Positions 1 through 10,141 of a stretch of DNA of 64,000 nt are shown in pieces. The stretch covers positions 620,001-684,000 of the forward strand of contig JAKEKT010000002.1 of assembly GCA_021495925.1 (NCBI GenBank), read 5' to 3'. The notes beneath the pieces were generated by a model. It did not search any database. It saw only the letters and a list, made by a program, of their open reading frames with translations, and was not told where the DNA came from. The translations under genes and the position numbers were made by a program. The number at the start of each line of letters is the position of its first letter. Within the stretch, counting starts at the first letter, position 1. Origin of the DNA: Diplodia intermedia (lineage: Eukaryota > Ascomycota > Dothideomycetes > Botryosphaeriales > Botryosphaeriaceae).

Positions 1-52
1 AGGGCCCGGACATGAAACCAGTGTTGTAGGGGAAACGGGAAAGCATGCTTAC

Positions 53-1550
53 CAGGTGTTGCCAATCGTCTTGTTTCCCTTCTCTTCCGCCAATCGAAGG
101 AACTGTGCGGCTTTGTACTGCAATGCGTGTGAACCAGATTAGCCCCTGCCTGTCGCTGCCCAACAAGTGAGGCTGTCGGCGAGATGTGCCGGCGCATGAT
201 GCGCAAGGTGTGGCTTGCGCAGGACATATTTTCTTTTTCTTTCCCCCTTCCTCTTTGCCCGCCTGATTGCCCGGAAAGGTGACTCACCTTGTCCTTCTTG
301 CCCCCAAAGCCTTCGACATAGCACCACGCCGCCTCGTTCATTGCGTCAGTGTCGCCCAGGTTGGCCGCCGTCTCGTAGTATTGTCTGGCAGCCGACGCAT
401 CCTTCTTGACGCCCCAGCCGTGCCGGAAACTATTGGCAAGCTCAAACATGGCCAGCACGAGCTCGCCCTTGGCCGCGCCGCCCTTCTTCATGCCCGCCTG
501 CAACGCTAGAGCCTCGATCTCCGCGCTGTTCGATGCTGCATACGAAAGATACGTGACTGCCAGCTCAGGATTTGGCGGGCATCCCCAGCCGTGCCTGCCT
601 CGCATGAATCATTATCAGCACGCCGCCCGCAGATGTCACAGCTTCCGCATGATGGAGGGGGGAGGGGGGAAGCTGAGGTGTGACTGACCTCAGGGCGAGC
701 CCGTATAGCACCTGGCTCAACGCATTGTTGGTTCCGTTTGGATCTGCCAGCCGCCCAAATATCTCCGTCGACCGCTCCAGGTCTGACAGCGCAGCCCCCC
801 AAAGTCAGCATCAGGCCCGTCCTCGTATGCCCGCGTGAAACTCACCGCCAGCCTCGTGGAGCCGGATGGCTTCCTGTATGTTTGCCTGCACGCGCCAGCC
901 TTAGCATACAATGGCCCAACTGCTCCCCGTGCAGCAGGGGGAAACGGGCAAAAGTGACAACATACGTCTTTCCCCGGGTCGATGCCGGCCGGGCTCGGGG
1001 CCCTGCGTGGCTGCGCCTCCAGCCCTCCGTCTCCCAGGTTCCCCGACTTGCTGATAAAGGTACCCTTGGCCAGTATGGTCGCCCTCTTCTCCCACTGCGC
1101 CTCGGCGTCGGCGCTGCGCGCAACGCTCTCGTCGACCGCGGGCAGGTCCGAGGGCAGGCTGACGAGGCTCGAGGCCGAGCGCGAGCGGCCGCCGAGGTGC
1201 AGGCGTTCCGAGAGGCGCTTGTTCTCGCCGCGGGGCGAGGAGCCGGCGCTGGACAGGGTGCGAAAGATGCTCCGGCGGGTCTCGGGCGTCGACTTGGTGC
1301 TGGGCGAGATGTCGTTGGGGGAGAGGAAGGCGCCGTGGTGGTTGGTGGGCGTCCTCGGCGGCTGCTCGCCGGGGAAGCTCGGCGGGGCGATGACCTCTTG
1401 GGTGCTCGTGGTGGTGCGCATGAAGGTGAACTCAGGGGGCGGCGCGCGTGCTGCTGCATCGTCGGCGCTGGCACGCGGCGGCAGCGGCTGCGCGGCGGCG
1501 GCCTCGTCCCCGATCCTGTCCTTCTTCTTCAGCAGGTCCTTGAGCGTCAT
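53..1550 (-). CDS. Sel1-repeat protein, Nif1/DSF2-like (3' end beyond window)
   Basis: Exons on the minus strand are 966-1550, 846-885, 689-782, 288-594 and 53-117; a donor at 52 leads to at least one exon outside the window, so the C-terminus is missing. The first ~190 residues are low-complexity, rich in Ser, Pro and Arg, beginning MTLKDLLKKK. The rest is a run of Sel1 (TPR-like) repeats with typical cores such as LYGLALRHGWGCP, FRHGWGVKKD, YYETAANLGDTDAM and FLRLAEEKGN. Sel1 repeats form helical scaffolds for protein binding. The arrangement resembles fungal proteins annotated as mitotic inhibitor Nif1 or yeast Dsf2, and more loosely chitin-synthase activators; that assignment is from family memory. 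The exon junctions restore the repeats, which supports the model. No catalytic residues are expected. The exact role is uncertain. Confidence 0.85.
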
Positions 1551-2423
1551 GGTGTTGCTGTTGGCGGGCGGGCCGCTCTCGGCGGATGCGCGGGGGATTC
1601 TAGATTAGACCGGGCTGGCGAAAGGAGCGGGTTTGGAATAAAGCGGCGCGCTCATCTGACGCGGCGATTGACCTTGTAGCGCTTGCGGGTCTGAGAAGGG
1701 AGCAGCGGATGCATGGAGCTGGGCTTGAGGCTTAATGTACAGGCGCGCAGGAAGCTGTGGTCAGCGGGAGGGGCTGAGCTGCGTACGGGCGGTGGTGCCT
1801 ACTGAATCGCCAGCCCCAGTCTGTCCGGCTTGGCTAATTAAATGCGCCAGGCACAAAGCGCTCGCTGATCGGCCCAACGCGGCCACGAGCACGCCAGTCT
1901 CGTCCGCCAGCATATACTGAGCTGCGAACAAGGGCGGGAGATCGACCTTCCCCGCATGCGAAGCACAGTAGTGATCGGCCGGCCGGCGTCGTGCGGAGAT
2001 CAAGTTTCCCTTCTGGACCCGGATGGCACTCGCGTAGTGCGATTCAGTTAAGCTCAGGTGGCATAGACTCCATGGCGGAGGCGGCTTGCCACCGCCCGTC
2101 CCGCAAATTTAGCGTGGAGAAGGCTAATTTTCTCGAGACCGTTTTCATTTCTGCTCTGCCCGAGCTACTATACACTCTTCGTCCTTAATCCATCGACGGG
2201 TATCACGCCTCTGCGGCCGCGAATCCAATGACTCCAAGCAATGCTGCGCAGCGGCCTACACTGGGCACGCCGCGGCCGGAATGAAGGTGCCACCGAATGG
2301 GAAGTCGGTGGCCCTGGAAATAGCACTACAACAAGTGGGAATCTCTCCTCTTTCTCCATGCGGGTGCAAAAGGGAGGCTGGAATCGCCATTCACCTGTTG
2401 TCGTGGGCACTTACTCTGGCTGA
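1551..2423. other. Intergenic, promoter side of the Sel1-repeat gene
   Basis: This gap lies between the start of the Sel1-repeat gene and the stop of the CCCH zinc-finger gene, both on the minus strand. It should hold the promoter of the former and the 3' UTR of the latter. I see no coding exon, RNA gene or repeat in it. Confidence 0.6.
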
Positions 2424-4082
2424 TCAGAAGCCCACAAAGTCCTGCTGCCGCGACAGCTCCTGACCGTTGTCATCCGAGCCTTGCATGACAATGTCTTCCT
2501 CAATCCCGTCGTCCGAATCGACGTCGTCGCTGTCGATCTCGTCGTACTCATCGTCACTTGACAAATCTGGGGACCCCAGCTCGGCATTGGCCGTTTGCGC
2601 CGCGGCTGCCTTGCGGATCTGGCCAGCCCGGTCAACGTGAGGGAGCCGGCACTTCGGGTTGCGGCAAACTGCATGGTTAGCATAGTCAGGACACTCAAAC
2701 ACATGGCGCTCAGCGCAGTCAGATCCCTTCTCGCAGTAGCCAAGCGTCCCAAAAGCACGGCACACAGACGCAGTCGGATTAACCCTGATGTGCGCGTAAT
2801 GGCAATCGTCGTTCGTGCAGTTGCCGCGCATGAAATGCACGCATGCAGGGACCCGATTGGGCGTGGGGTCGTGCGACAGGTCGCAACCGTCGCCAAGCGC
2901 GCAGCTGCCTCTCAGCAAATAGTCTTTGCAGATGGCAACCTTGTGCGGGTCATGCAGATAGCGACACAGCGGCCCCTTGGCGCACGTTCCTGCTCTTCGC
3001 GTTAGTGTGGCTTCTGGGTATACGAACCGGACGGCGAGGCGCAGGCCCTCGCGTTTATCCTTTGAGTGGGAGGGAAAGGGCCAACCGGTGGTAGTGAACC
3101 TTGGGCAAGGCTCGTTGATCTTCCTGATAGGTTTGTTCCTGCGGCAACGTTAGTGCGCTTGTGGCTGCAGTCCTTATCCAGACGTACTGCTTGTTCTTGA
3201 TGAGTCCAGAACGGTAGAGGTTTCCGTTCTTGCTTCTCAAGAACGTCACACCACCAATCTTAGCCTGCTTCGGAGTTGCGCGTGCCGTGTTGGGATCGTC
3301 TATCGCATTTTTAGAACGTCCGTTTACCATCTCGGCGGCCATATCCGTCGACGTACTAGAGATCCTGACGAGCTTGCTGCCGCCGTCGGTGACGCGGAAG
3401 CGGATGTTGTCAACTTCGATTTCGTAGTTCTGTGGGGTCGTGGCAGTTTGGCTTCCAATCGGGGAATGTCTAGGCTCCTGCTTGATCTGAAAGTGTTTGC
3501 TGAGCCTGGCCTTTTCCTTCAGATTGCGTTGCTGGCGGCGCTGCCCAGCGCTCTGCTCTATATCTTTGGCTCGCTGCTGGGCCACCTGATCGTAGATAGC
3601 GGGGTTGATCAGCTGCATATGCCTATCACGCTTGACGACCCATCCAGATGGCTCATTGGCGAGCGGCAAAGGGGCGCCGGCCGCAGTGGTTCCGTTGGTT
3701 GGAGAAGTGATATCGGCCGACGAAGCGCTACTGGCTCGGTTGTTGTTCAAGACCAGAGTACGATTGAACACCTTGCCACCACGGCCACGCGGAGCACCGT
3801 ATGGGGTGCCACGGTAGGGCGCCCAACCGCCACGTCCACGACCGCGACCTTGTCCGGTATCAGCGATGCTATCCTCATGGTGGCGAGCTGTTCGTTTCGC
3901 AGGGTTACCATAATGGGTGGGGGGCTGGTAGTCTTCGTTCTGCTGTTGCTGCTGCTGCTTGTGGACGTTGATCCTACCTGCGGCGGACACGTTTGTCAGG
4001 GCGGGCGGCGACAGTGTTTGGTAGTCTGCGGCTTACCGGCCAGCGCCGCGATCTTTGCTTGCAATTCGCTGTCTTCGGACAT
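2424..4082 (-). CDS. Five-finger CCCH zinc-finger protein, ZC3H3/Red5-like
   Basis: Exons are 4037-4082, 3188-3977, 3086-3138 and 2424-2989, giving 484 residues. The first ~290 residues are disordered, with a short Gln tract and an RGRGRGG-type Arg/Gly patch that suits RNA contact. The C-terminal half holds five CCCH fingers: three C-x8-C-x5-C-x3-H, one C-x7-C-x4-C-x3-H and a last C-x8-C-x4-C-x3-H. An acidic Asp/Ser/Glu tail follows. Five tandem CCCH fingers are shared with CPSF30 and ZC3H3; the long disordered N-terminus favours the ZC3H3 group, whose fission-yeast member Red5 works in nuclear RNA surveillance. That role is inference. The third intron (2990-3085) splits finger 1 and uses an unusual GTTGGC donor. 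The 49-nt second intron is needed to keep the NEPCPRF stretch in frame. The start at 4082 gives MSEDSELQAKI; an upstream in-frame Met at 4244 looks non-conserved. Confidence 0.85.
3939..3960 (-). repeat. CAG/CAA tract encoding polyglutamine
   Basis: A short run of CAG and CAA codons encodes six Gln near the N-terminus of the CCCH protein. It is a small, possibly length-variable, coding microsatellite. Confidence 0.7.
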
Positions 4083-4532
4083 GTTGAGCGTTTCGACTGT
4101 GAGTGCGGAAGCACGGGTGAGTAAAAGCGAACAGTAAGTGCTCGATGAGCTGTGCGCGCAGTGTTGCAGGTGGCTGTGCGACAAGATGGAAGATGAGGGA
4201 AGGCGGGAGTTTGAGGCGCGCACGAAGTGAGGTCGACGCTGCACGTGATTGTTTCAGCCCTACGACATGACTCGCATCGAATGCACCGAAGCTTTTCCAC
4301 TTTAAGCTCCTGCTTCATTCATGCAGCGGGTACCGAACCGGTCTGAGCTTGTTCGTGATTTTGATCCCCGCTGACCCCTTTGTATACCGACTGAGATGGC
4401 AAAAATTGAGATCTTCATTGCATCTCAACGGTTGGGCTTCGTTCGACCATTATCAACTTGGCAGAAATTCAGGAGTGAACGTTAGCAAGCGAACGGTGGA
4501 AATCTTCATATTGCTTCGTCCATGAGGCGAAT
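4083..4532. other. Intergenic, promoter side of the CCCH gene
   Basis: The gap sits between the CCCH gene start and the NOC4 stop, in tandem on the minus strand. It is more AT-rich than its surroundings. I see no gene in it. Confidence 0.6.
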
Positions 4533-6299
4533 CTAACAAGTCTCCAGCACCTTGGACATAAGTCCGCCAAGAGGCCCCAAGTCGGAGCCTTCCGCCGTGA
4601 AGATTCTCTTTGGTATCTCATACTCCACAACCGGAGCCTTCTTTATCTCCTTGCCAAATTCTGCTTCAATCAACTATGGGATTCGTCAGTGTCTGCTGTA
4701 CATTCAGGAGTGGTGTGTTGCGTGAGACTTACCCCATTGTATGAGTGATCCAGGAAATCCTCCAGATTGTACGATCGTTTAGTAAACTGTTCAGAGATGA
4801 TTTTGGCAAGAGTGGCGACGTTGGGATGGTAGTGGGACTGCAACGTCTCGAGTTCCCAGAGACTGCTCTCGATAGCGTCGGTCTCCATCGGATCGGGTTC
4901 CTCCATGCTGAATGGATCATCCATACCCTCCTCTTCAAGCTTTTGCCGCACTTCGGGATCCCTCGGCACTCTGTGGATCATGAAAGTACATGCAGGGTGC
5001 TTCATCAGCATATTGTACACCCAAGGAATGACAACAACAATGCCCGCCGGCGGTGCATGAAGTGCCAGCCGCGAGAGTCGCTTGATAAAGCTGGCTACTA
5101 GCGACGCCGGCAAGTGAGTGGACGACATGAACTCATCCAAGAGGCGGAAGAACCGTGATCTGTGCTTCGAGTGCAGGATTCCCTCATCCAGGAGGGAGTA
5201 GAGTTTGGTGAAGAACGAGGGGTAATCCAGGTTCTTTTCCCGCATCAGATAGAAGACACCGGAGAGCGCTAGCAGCGAGGTACCGCCGCCCACGTTGTAC
5301 GAGTCAGTGAGGAAGTCCATGAGCATCTCGACCTTGGAGAACCACGGTGTGACCTTATAAGTCATGATGTTCAAAACAGTCTTCCTCTGCTCCTTGTCCA
5401 GACCTGCTCGGAACAGAGCAAGCCAAGCATCCTGGCCTTGTCTCTTGTGCGCGGACAGCGAATAGAGCTGGTGCTTTTGGTGATCGGGCTCCGGGCCGTA
5501 GAAATCCTCAAGCTCATCCTTGGATTCCGGAACACCTTCCAGGCTAGAAAGAACCGACAAACTGCTGGCGACAGTCTGTTCCTGCTCGGTGGGCGAAGGC
5601 GAGTTCTTCAGGCACGACCTACCGAAGTCAGCGACATACTTCACAAGTCGACATGGAGGCAGCGTACGCAATCGCAATCAGGGCGTAAAACCTGACATCA
5701 TCATGCTCCTCAATGAACTTCTCCACGAACTCCTCGCGTGCGTGCTCGGCAGTAGCCGAAGCGAGCAAGGTGTACACCAACTGGTAGAACACGCCATTTC
5801 TCCATGCATCGTCTCCGGATCCCTTCTGAGCCGAAGTTTCCTCCTTGACCAGGCGCATAGCAAGAGTGAGCGCAGTGCTCTGCGAGACAGGCTCCCCACT
5901 CTTCAGCAGCTGCAGGAGCACATCCACATATTCCTTGTACCTCTCTTTCAGCCACTGGATGATCATGACCTCGGAGTCTGGCAGACCCTTGCTTTTCTTC
6001 ATGCTCCCAGCGACCAGCAGCCGGCAGAAAACGCGGCAAAGCGCAACCATGGCCAGGGTCGCGGACTCCTCTGTACTATTGTCTTTTGCCAACTTGATCA
6101 ACTCAACGACATTGTTGTAGTGGCGGCGCGACTCGGTGATTTGGCTTTCCAGCAGCAGGATTCGAGCTTGTTCGTCGTCGCCATCGGTGGGTGCGGATTT
6201 GGAGGAAGCTTTGGATTTCGAGCGCTTCTCGGCGGCGCCCTTTTCGGCGATCCGCTTTCTCTTGTGGCCAGCGACTACTCCGGGGGCCATCATGGGCAT
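4533..6299 (-). CDS. NOC4: Nucleolar complex protein 4 (Noc4/Utp19)
   Basis: Exons are 5668-6299, 4733-5618 and 4533-4673, giving 552 residues. The protein belongs to the CBF/Mak21 family and works in the nucleolus with Nop14 in small-subunit processome assembly and 18S rRNA maturation. A basic, nuclear-localisation-like N-terminus (GHKRKRIAEKG) is followed by a helical region. The CBF/Mak21 domain covers about residues 300-500; diagnostic stretches are GVFYLMREKNLDYPSFFTKL, RFFRLLDEFMSSTHLP and VYNMLMKHPAC. Intron 1 (5619-5667, 49 nt) and intron 2 (4674-4732) restore the frame across conserved sequence. I chose the start at 6299 (MPMMAPGVV); the in-frame Met at 6353 cannot be excluded. The gene is divergent from ATP4, with about 200 bp between the start codons, so the two probably share a promoter region. 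Confidence 0.93.
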
Positions 6300-6498
6300 T
6301 TCGAGGCGTGCAATGCGCGTGGGTGGGTGTAGGCTGTCGCGTTGCTTGCGCATCGAAAAAGTTACTAGGGAAGCCGGTGGTCACGGTCCGTGCGCATCGG
6401 CGCCGATGCCAAGCCGTCCTCAGGTTCTTGCAACTCGACTTCCGAGCTCCTCACCAAACGTCAAGCCGTCGAATACCTCTCCGCTCCCATCCGCAACA

Positions 6499-7429
6499 AT
6501 GGCCTCGCGTCTCGCAAGAAGCGCCGTCGGTATGCCACAACCCAGCCCGAGAGCGACCGGAGCGATTGGCGCCCCAACTGACCGCGTACAGGCGCCGCCC
6601 GCCTCCGCCCAACCGTCCCCGTTCGCGCCGTTCCCGCCGTCTTCGCCCAGGCCCGCGCTGCCTCCAATGTCCCGACCGAGGAGCCCAAGAAGAAGGCGCA
6701 GTCCATCATTGACTCGCTGCCCGGCAACAGCCTCGTGTCCAAGGCCGCCATCCTCTCCACCGGCGCTGGTCTGTCTGCCGCCGCCATCAGCAACGAGCTC
6801 TATGTCATCAACGAGGAGTCTATCGTCATGCTGTCCCTCCTGACCGTCTTCTTCGCCGTTGGCAAGTACGGCGGCCCCATGTACAGGGAGTGGGCCGAGG
6901 GCCAGAACAACAAGATCAAGGGCATCTTGAACTCGGCGCGCCAGGAGCACACCCAGGCCGTCCAGAACCGCATTGAGAGCGTCAAGGACCTGAGCGGCGT
7001 CATTGACACCACCAAGGCGCTCTTCGAGGTTTCGAAGGTATGATCCCGAATGCAGCCGTGCCGTTGGGCGCGCATTGCGCCTTATTTTTGGGATATCCGC
7101 TGGGCCGAGGAAGCCTGACAGTGGTTGTAGGAAACCGCCAAGCTCGAGGCCCAGGCCTATGAGCTCGAGCAGAAGACTGCCCTCGCTCACGAGGCCAAGA
7201 CCGTCCTGGACTCCTGGGTCCGTTACGAGGGCCAGGTCAAGCAGAGGCAGCAGAAGGAGCTCGCCGAGAGCATCATTGCCAAGATCGAGAAGGAGCTTGA
7301 GAACCCCAAGACCCTCAAGCAGATCCTGGACCAGAGCGTCGCCGACGTTGAGAGTGAGCTTCCGCCAAACGAGGCAAACCTCCGCAATCGTGCTAATGAC
7401 GTGCAGGGATCGTTGCCCAGAAGGCTTAG
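6499..7429 (+). CDS. ATP4: Mitochondrial F1Fo ATP synthase subunit 4 (subunit b)
   Basis: Exons are 6499-6529, 6592-7037, 7131-7353 and 7407-7429, giving 240 residues, the usual fungal length. Subunit b forms the peripheral stalk that holds the F1 head against the Fo motor in the inner membrane. The N-terminus is an Arg/Ala-rich mitochondrial presequence. It is followed by the two hydrophobic segments of subunit 4 around SKAAILSTGAGLSAAAIS and VMLSLLTVFFAVGKYGG. A long charged helix then runs to the C-terminus (QDSVADVE-like end, then RIVAQKA). The last coding exon is only 23 nt. All junctions have good GT and AG sites and restore the conserved frame. It is divergent from NOC4; its 3' end faces the alpha/beta hydrolase gene across less than 300 bp. 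Confidence 0.95.
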
Positions 7430-7718
7430 AAAAAGAAACCAGCACTCGACTGGCCATCTAACAATTCTCCGCCTGTTACATAGATCCTCGTGCAATACTA
7501 GTCATCGAGCTCCGAGATATCCATCGTGACTATTTCAAATAATCTAGCAATTCGATCGTCTACTGAAAGGTGACGCAAACTGATCAACGCCGTGCTGATG
7601 AGCAAAACCCAGGATTCGTGGCAGCGCGCCGCCTTTCTTCCCTAACCTTCAACGTCCAAGCGTTGTAGCAGAAGATACCAAACGCCGTGTGGAAATCCAA
7701 ATGCCGATGATGCATCGC

Positions 7719-9221
7719 CTACTCTCGTGGGCACCGCCCGTTTCGATACTGCCAGAGACGACTGAAGTCCTTGACCTTTGGGTGCTTCGGCAAACGTCGC
7801 GAACTACTTGCCAACGAATGGGTCGAAGCGACAGGAAGGACGGGACTGTTGAAGTCGTTAACAATAGCTTTGTCCGAGTCATCTGAGTCGGAGTCTGAAT
7901 CGGAGCCACTCAGGAGATCGCACAAGCTATCTTCCAACCCCTCCCTGTCAACGTCGAAATCGTCGTGGTCAAGATCAACCTCACTGTCCATGAAGTCGTT
8001 CTTGTCAAGCGCTCGGTTATCCGAGCCCAGCGGGAACATGTAGTTCAGGTAGTGCTGGTTGAGCAGGTGGCCGGTGCCCTTGCGCTGGAAAAGACGCCCC
8101 ATGAAGCGGTTCGGCTCGTGAATGAAATGCAGCACGCCCCACCTGGCAACCATGTCCTCCTCGTTGACATAGTGCTCGATGTAGCGGATAGCCTTCTTTC
8201 GCCTGCGACCCTCGCCATCCTCGCCGTCACGTGGGTGAGAGGAAGACTTGGCGGGGTTGTTGAAGTGATTGGCGGCGTTGCCAAAGGTGTAAACCTCCAG
8301 CTTTTGCAAGATGTCCTCGGACAGCTCGGCGAGCAGCCAGTCGATCATCAGGCTGCCCTGGAGGGCGCCCTGGCTGTGCAGGATGAGGACGACTTTCTTG
8401 CGGTTGGCGTCCATGAGGGCGTCCTTGACGAGCTTGTAGGCGTCGCGGATGTCCTGGGTGGAGTAGTTGAGGTTGCGCTCGATCATGCACTGGACCAGGT
8501 CGAAGATCAGGCCGTTCGTCTTGTTGTGGATTCCAGTTATAGGCCGCCCGAAGACCCTGGCAAGCCTGTCCAGGTTCGCCTGCAGCCAGTACCTCCTGAA
8601 GGTGGGAAGAGATGGCTGTTAGCAATACGTGATGTATATGGGCAGATTCGCCGGGGAAAGGGGCTATTTCACTCACCCGACGGCGACGCCGTTGATGAAG
8701 ATCCAGAGCTCGTCTGGGTGCTCGTGCTCGGAGGCGATGTCGCGGCTGGAATGCACCTCGTGCTTCCTCCCGTTCACAATCATCCAAATCGGGACGCAGA
8801 GGGCGATGGCGGCGGCGGCGTAGATGAGGAACCAGGCCAGCGGCAGGATGAGGCAGAAGGGCAGAGACAAGATGAAAAGGACCTGGTAGACGATGAGGGT
8901 GATTTGCCAGCTGAGCTGGATGCCGTTGCCCAGGTCGGGGTAGATCTCGTCGCCGCGCCGCTTGCCCCAGGGGAAGAAGATGGCGGGCAGCAGGTAGGAG
9001 ACACGGAAGAACAGCTTGAGGTCGCTCCAGATGAGCTGGGCGGGATTCGACGTGTACGGCAGGGGGCCGGGACCTCCTGCAGCGCCGCGAGGGCTGCCGA
9101 TTCGCGAGGGGAGGAGCTTGACCGTCTCGGCGCGCAGCATCTTCAGCCTCGACGGGGAGAAGCCGTTGGTTTTCTTCTTGCTGGGCGAAGGGCAATCGCC
9201 CTTGTCTCGGGTCCAGAGCAT
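7719..9221 (-). CDS. Membrane-associated alpha/beta hydrolase of unknown substrate
   Basis: Exons are 8677-9221 and 7719-8595, giving 473 residues. Two or three hydrophobic stretches lie at about residues 65-140. They precede an alpha/beta hydrolase region with the strand-turn VVLILHSQGALQG; Ser256 in H-S-Q-G is the likely nucleophile, and a conserved His around HYVNEEDMVARWG or LHFIHEP could complete the site. The C-terminal ~110 residues are acidic and Ser/Asp-rich. Related proteins are widespread in filamentous fungi and usually annotated only as hypothetical or DUF676-like. A lipase or esterase acting at a membrane is a reasonable guess, but I do not recognise a characterised orthologue. 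The intron (8596-8676) ends in a clean CAG and restores the frame. The start at 9221 gives MLWTRDKGD. Confidence 0.85.
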
Positions 9222-10141
9222 TTCTTTTTTGTTCTTTGGGAATCAGGGCCGAGGAAGAGAAGAGAGGAGTCGGGCCAGCGACCGGGCTAGAAATAGGAGG
9301 CTGGGTCGTGTTCTCGGTGTTGCGGTTTGATAGACGATAAGACGGTTATTAGGCCTGAGCTGCGTGTTTCGCCACTGCTGCGTGCAAGACGGGGCAAGAA
9401 GCACGCGCGTTTATACGGCGCTGCGCGTGCTCAACGAGAGTTGCACAAGATTCACAGCCTCAGGCGGACGCAACATGAGCCCTAAGCAGGCCGGGGAGGC
9501 CGGCGCGTAGGCCGCGTGTGATTATTGATGTCAGCGGACGGGCTTTGGAGCGGTGATCAGCGGCAGCCGTGGGTTTAGCGGGGCCCTAGCAGCCCACCTC
9601 CATCTGTCCTTTTGCGGCCGCCGGTGGTGGCTTCGGCGCATGATGCCTGCCCTCCACACTGTGTTCTTACGGGGGCCGCGGGCGATGTGCCCAAAAATGC
9701 ACTGGCGCTTGGGCCCTCCGCCTTGCAGGCGGGCCCTTGTCACGGCCGTCGCTTCCGCTCATCTCCCGTTCAGCTAGCCCCTCTCAGCTTCACTATGCCC
9801 CTCTTGGTTGGCTGTTGATGCACATGTGAGCGGCGGACCAACTCGAAGCTGCGGCCATGAGGCTGCGCGGAGCGTTTGCATCTTTAGACTCATGCCTTGC
9901 GAGGCTTACGCTGCGCTGACAGTGCGTGAAGGACCGGCTGGTGCAACCATGGCGGATATAATCAGCCCATTGCATATTGCCACTGCGTCTGCCTTCAAGG
10001 CATCCGCGGCGCCGCCGTGCCAGGGTGGTGTAAGCATTCCATATGTAGCTTCGGCATGCGTGAAGAATGCCCCAATTTGGACCCCAACAGCCAGCCGAAA
10101 GTCCGTCGCCATCCAGCCACACGCGCCGCTGCCTTTCCAAT
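9222..10141. other. Intergenic between two minus-strand genes
   Basis: This should carry the promoter of the alpha/beta hydrolase and the terminator of the acyltransferase-like gene. Open frames across it are short and on both strands, without recognisable domains. I see nothing else. Confidence 0.6.

Noticed and set aside
7965..9290. 441-codon plus-strand open frame over the alpha/beta hydrolase
   Set aside because: Low-complexity translation rich in Val, Gly, Asp and Glu with no domain; a shadow of the minus-strand gene.
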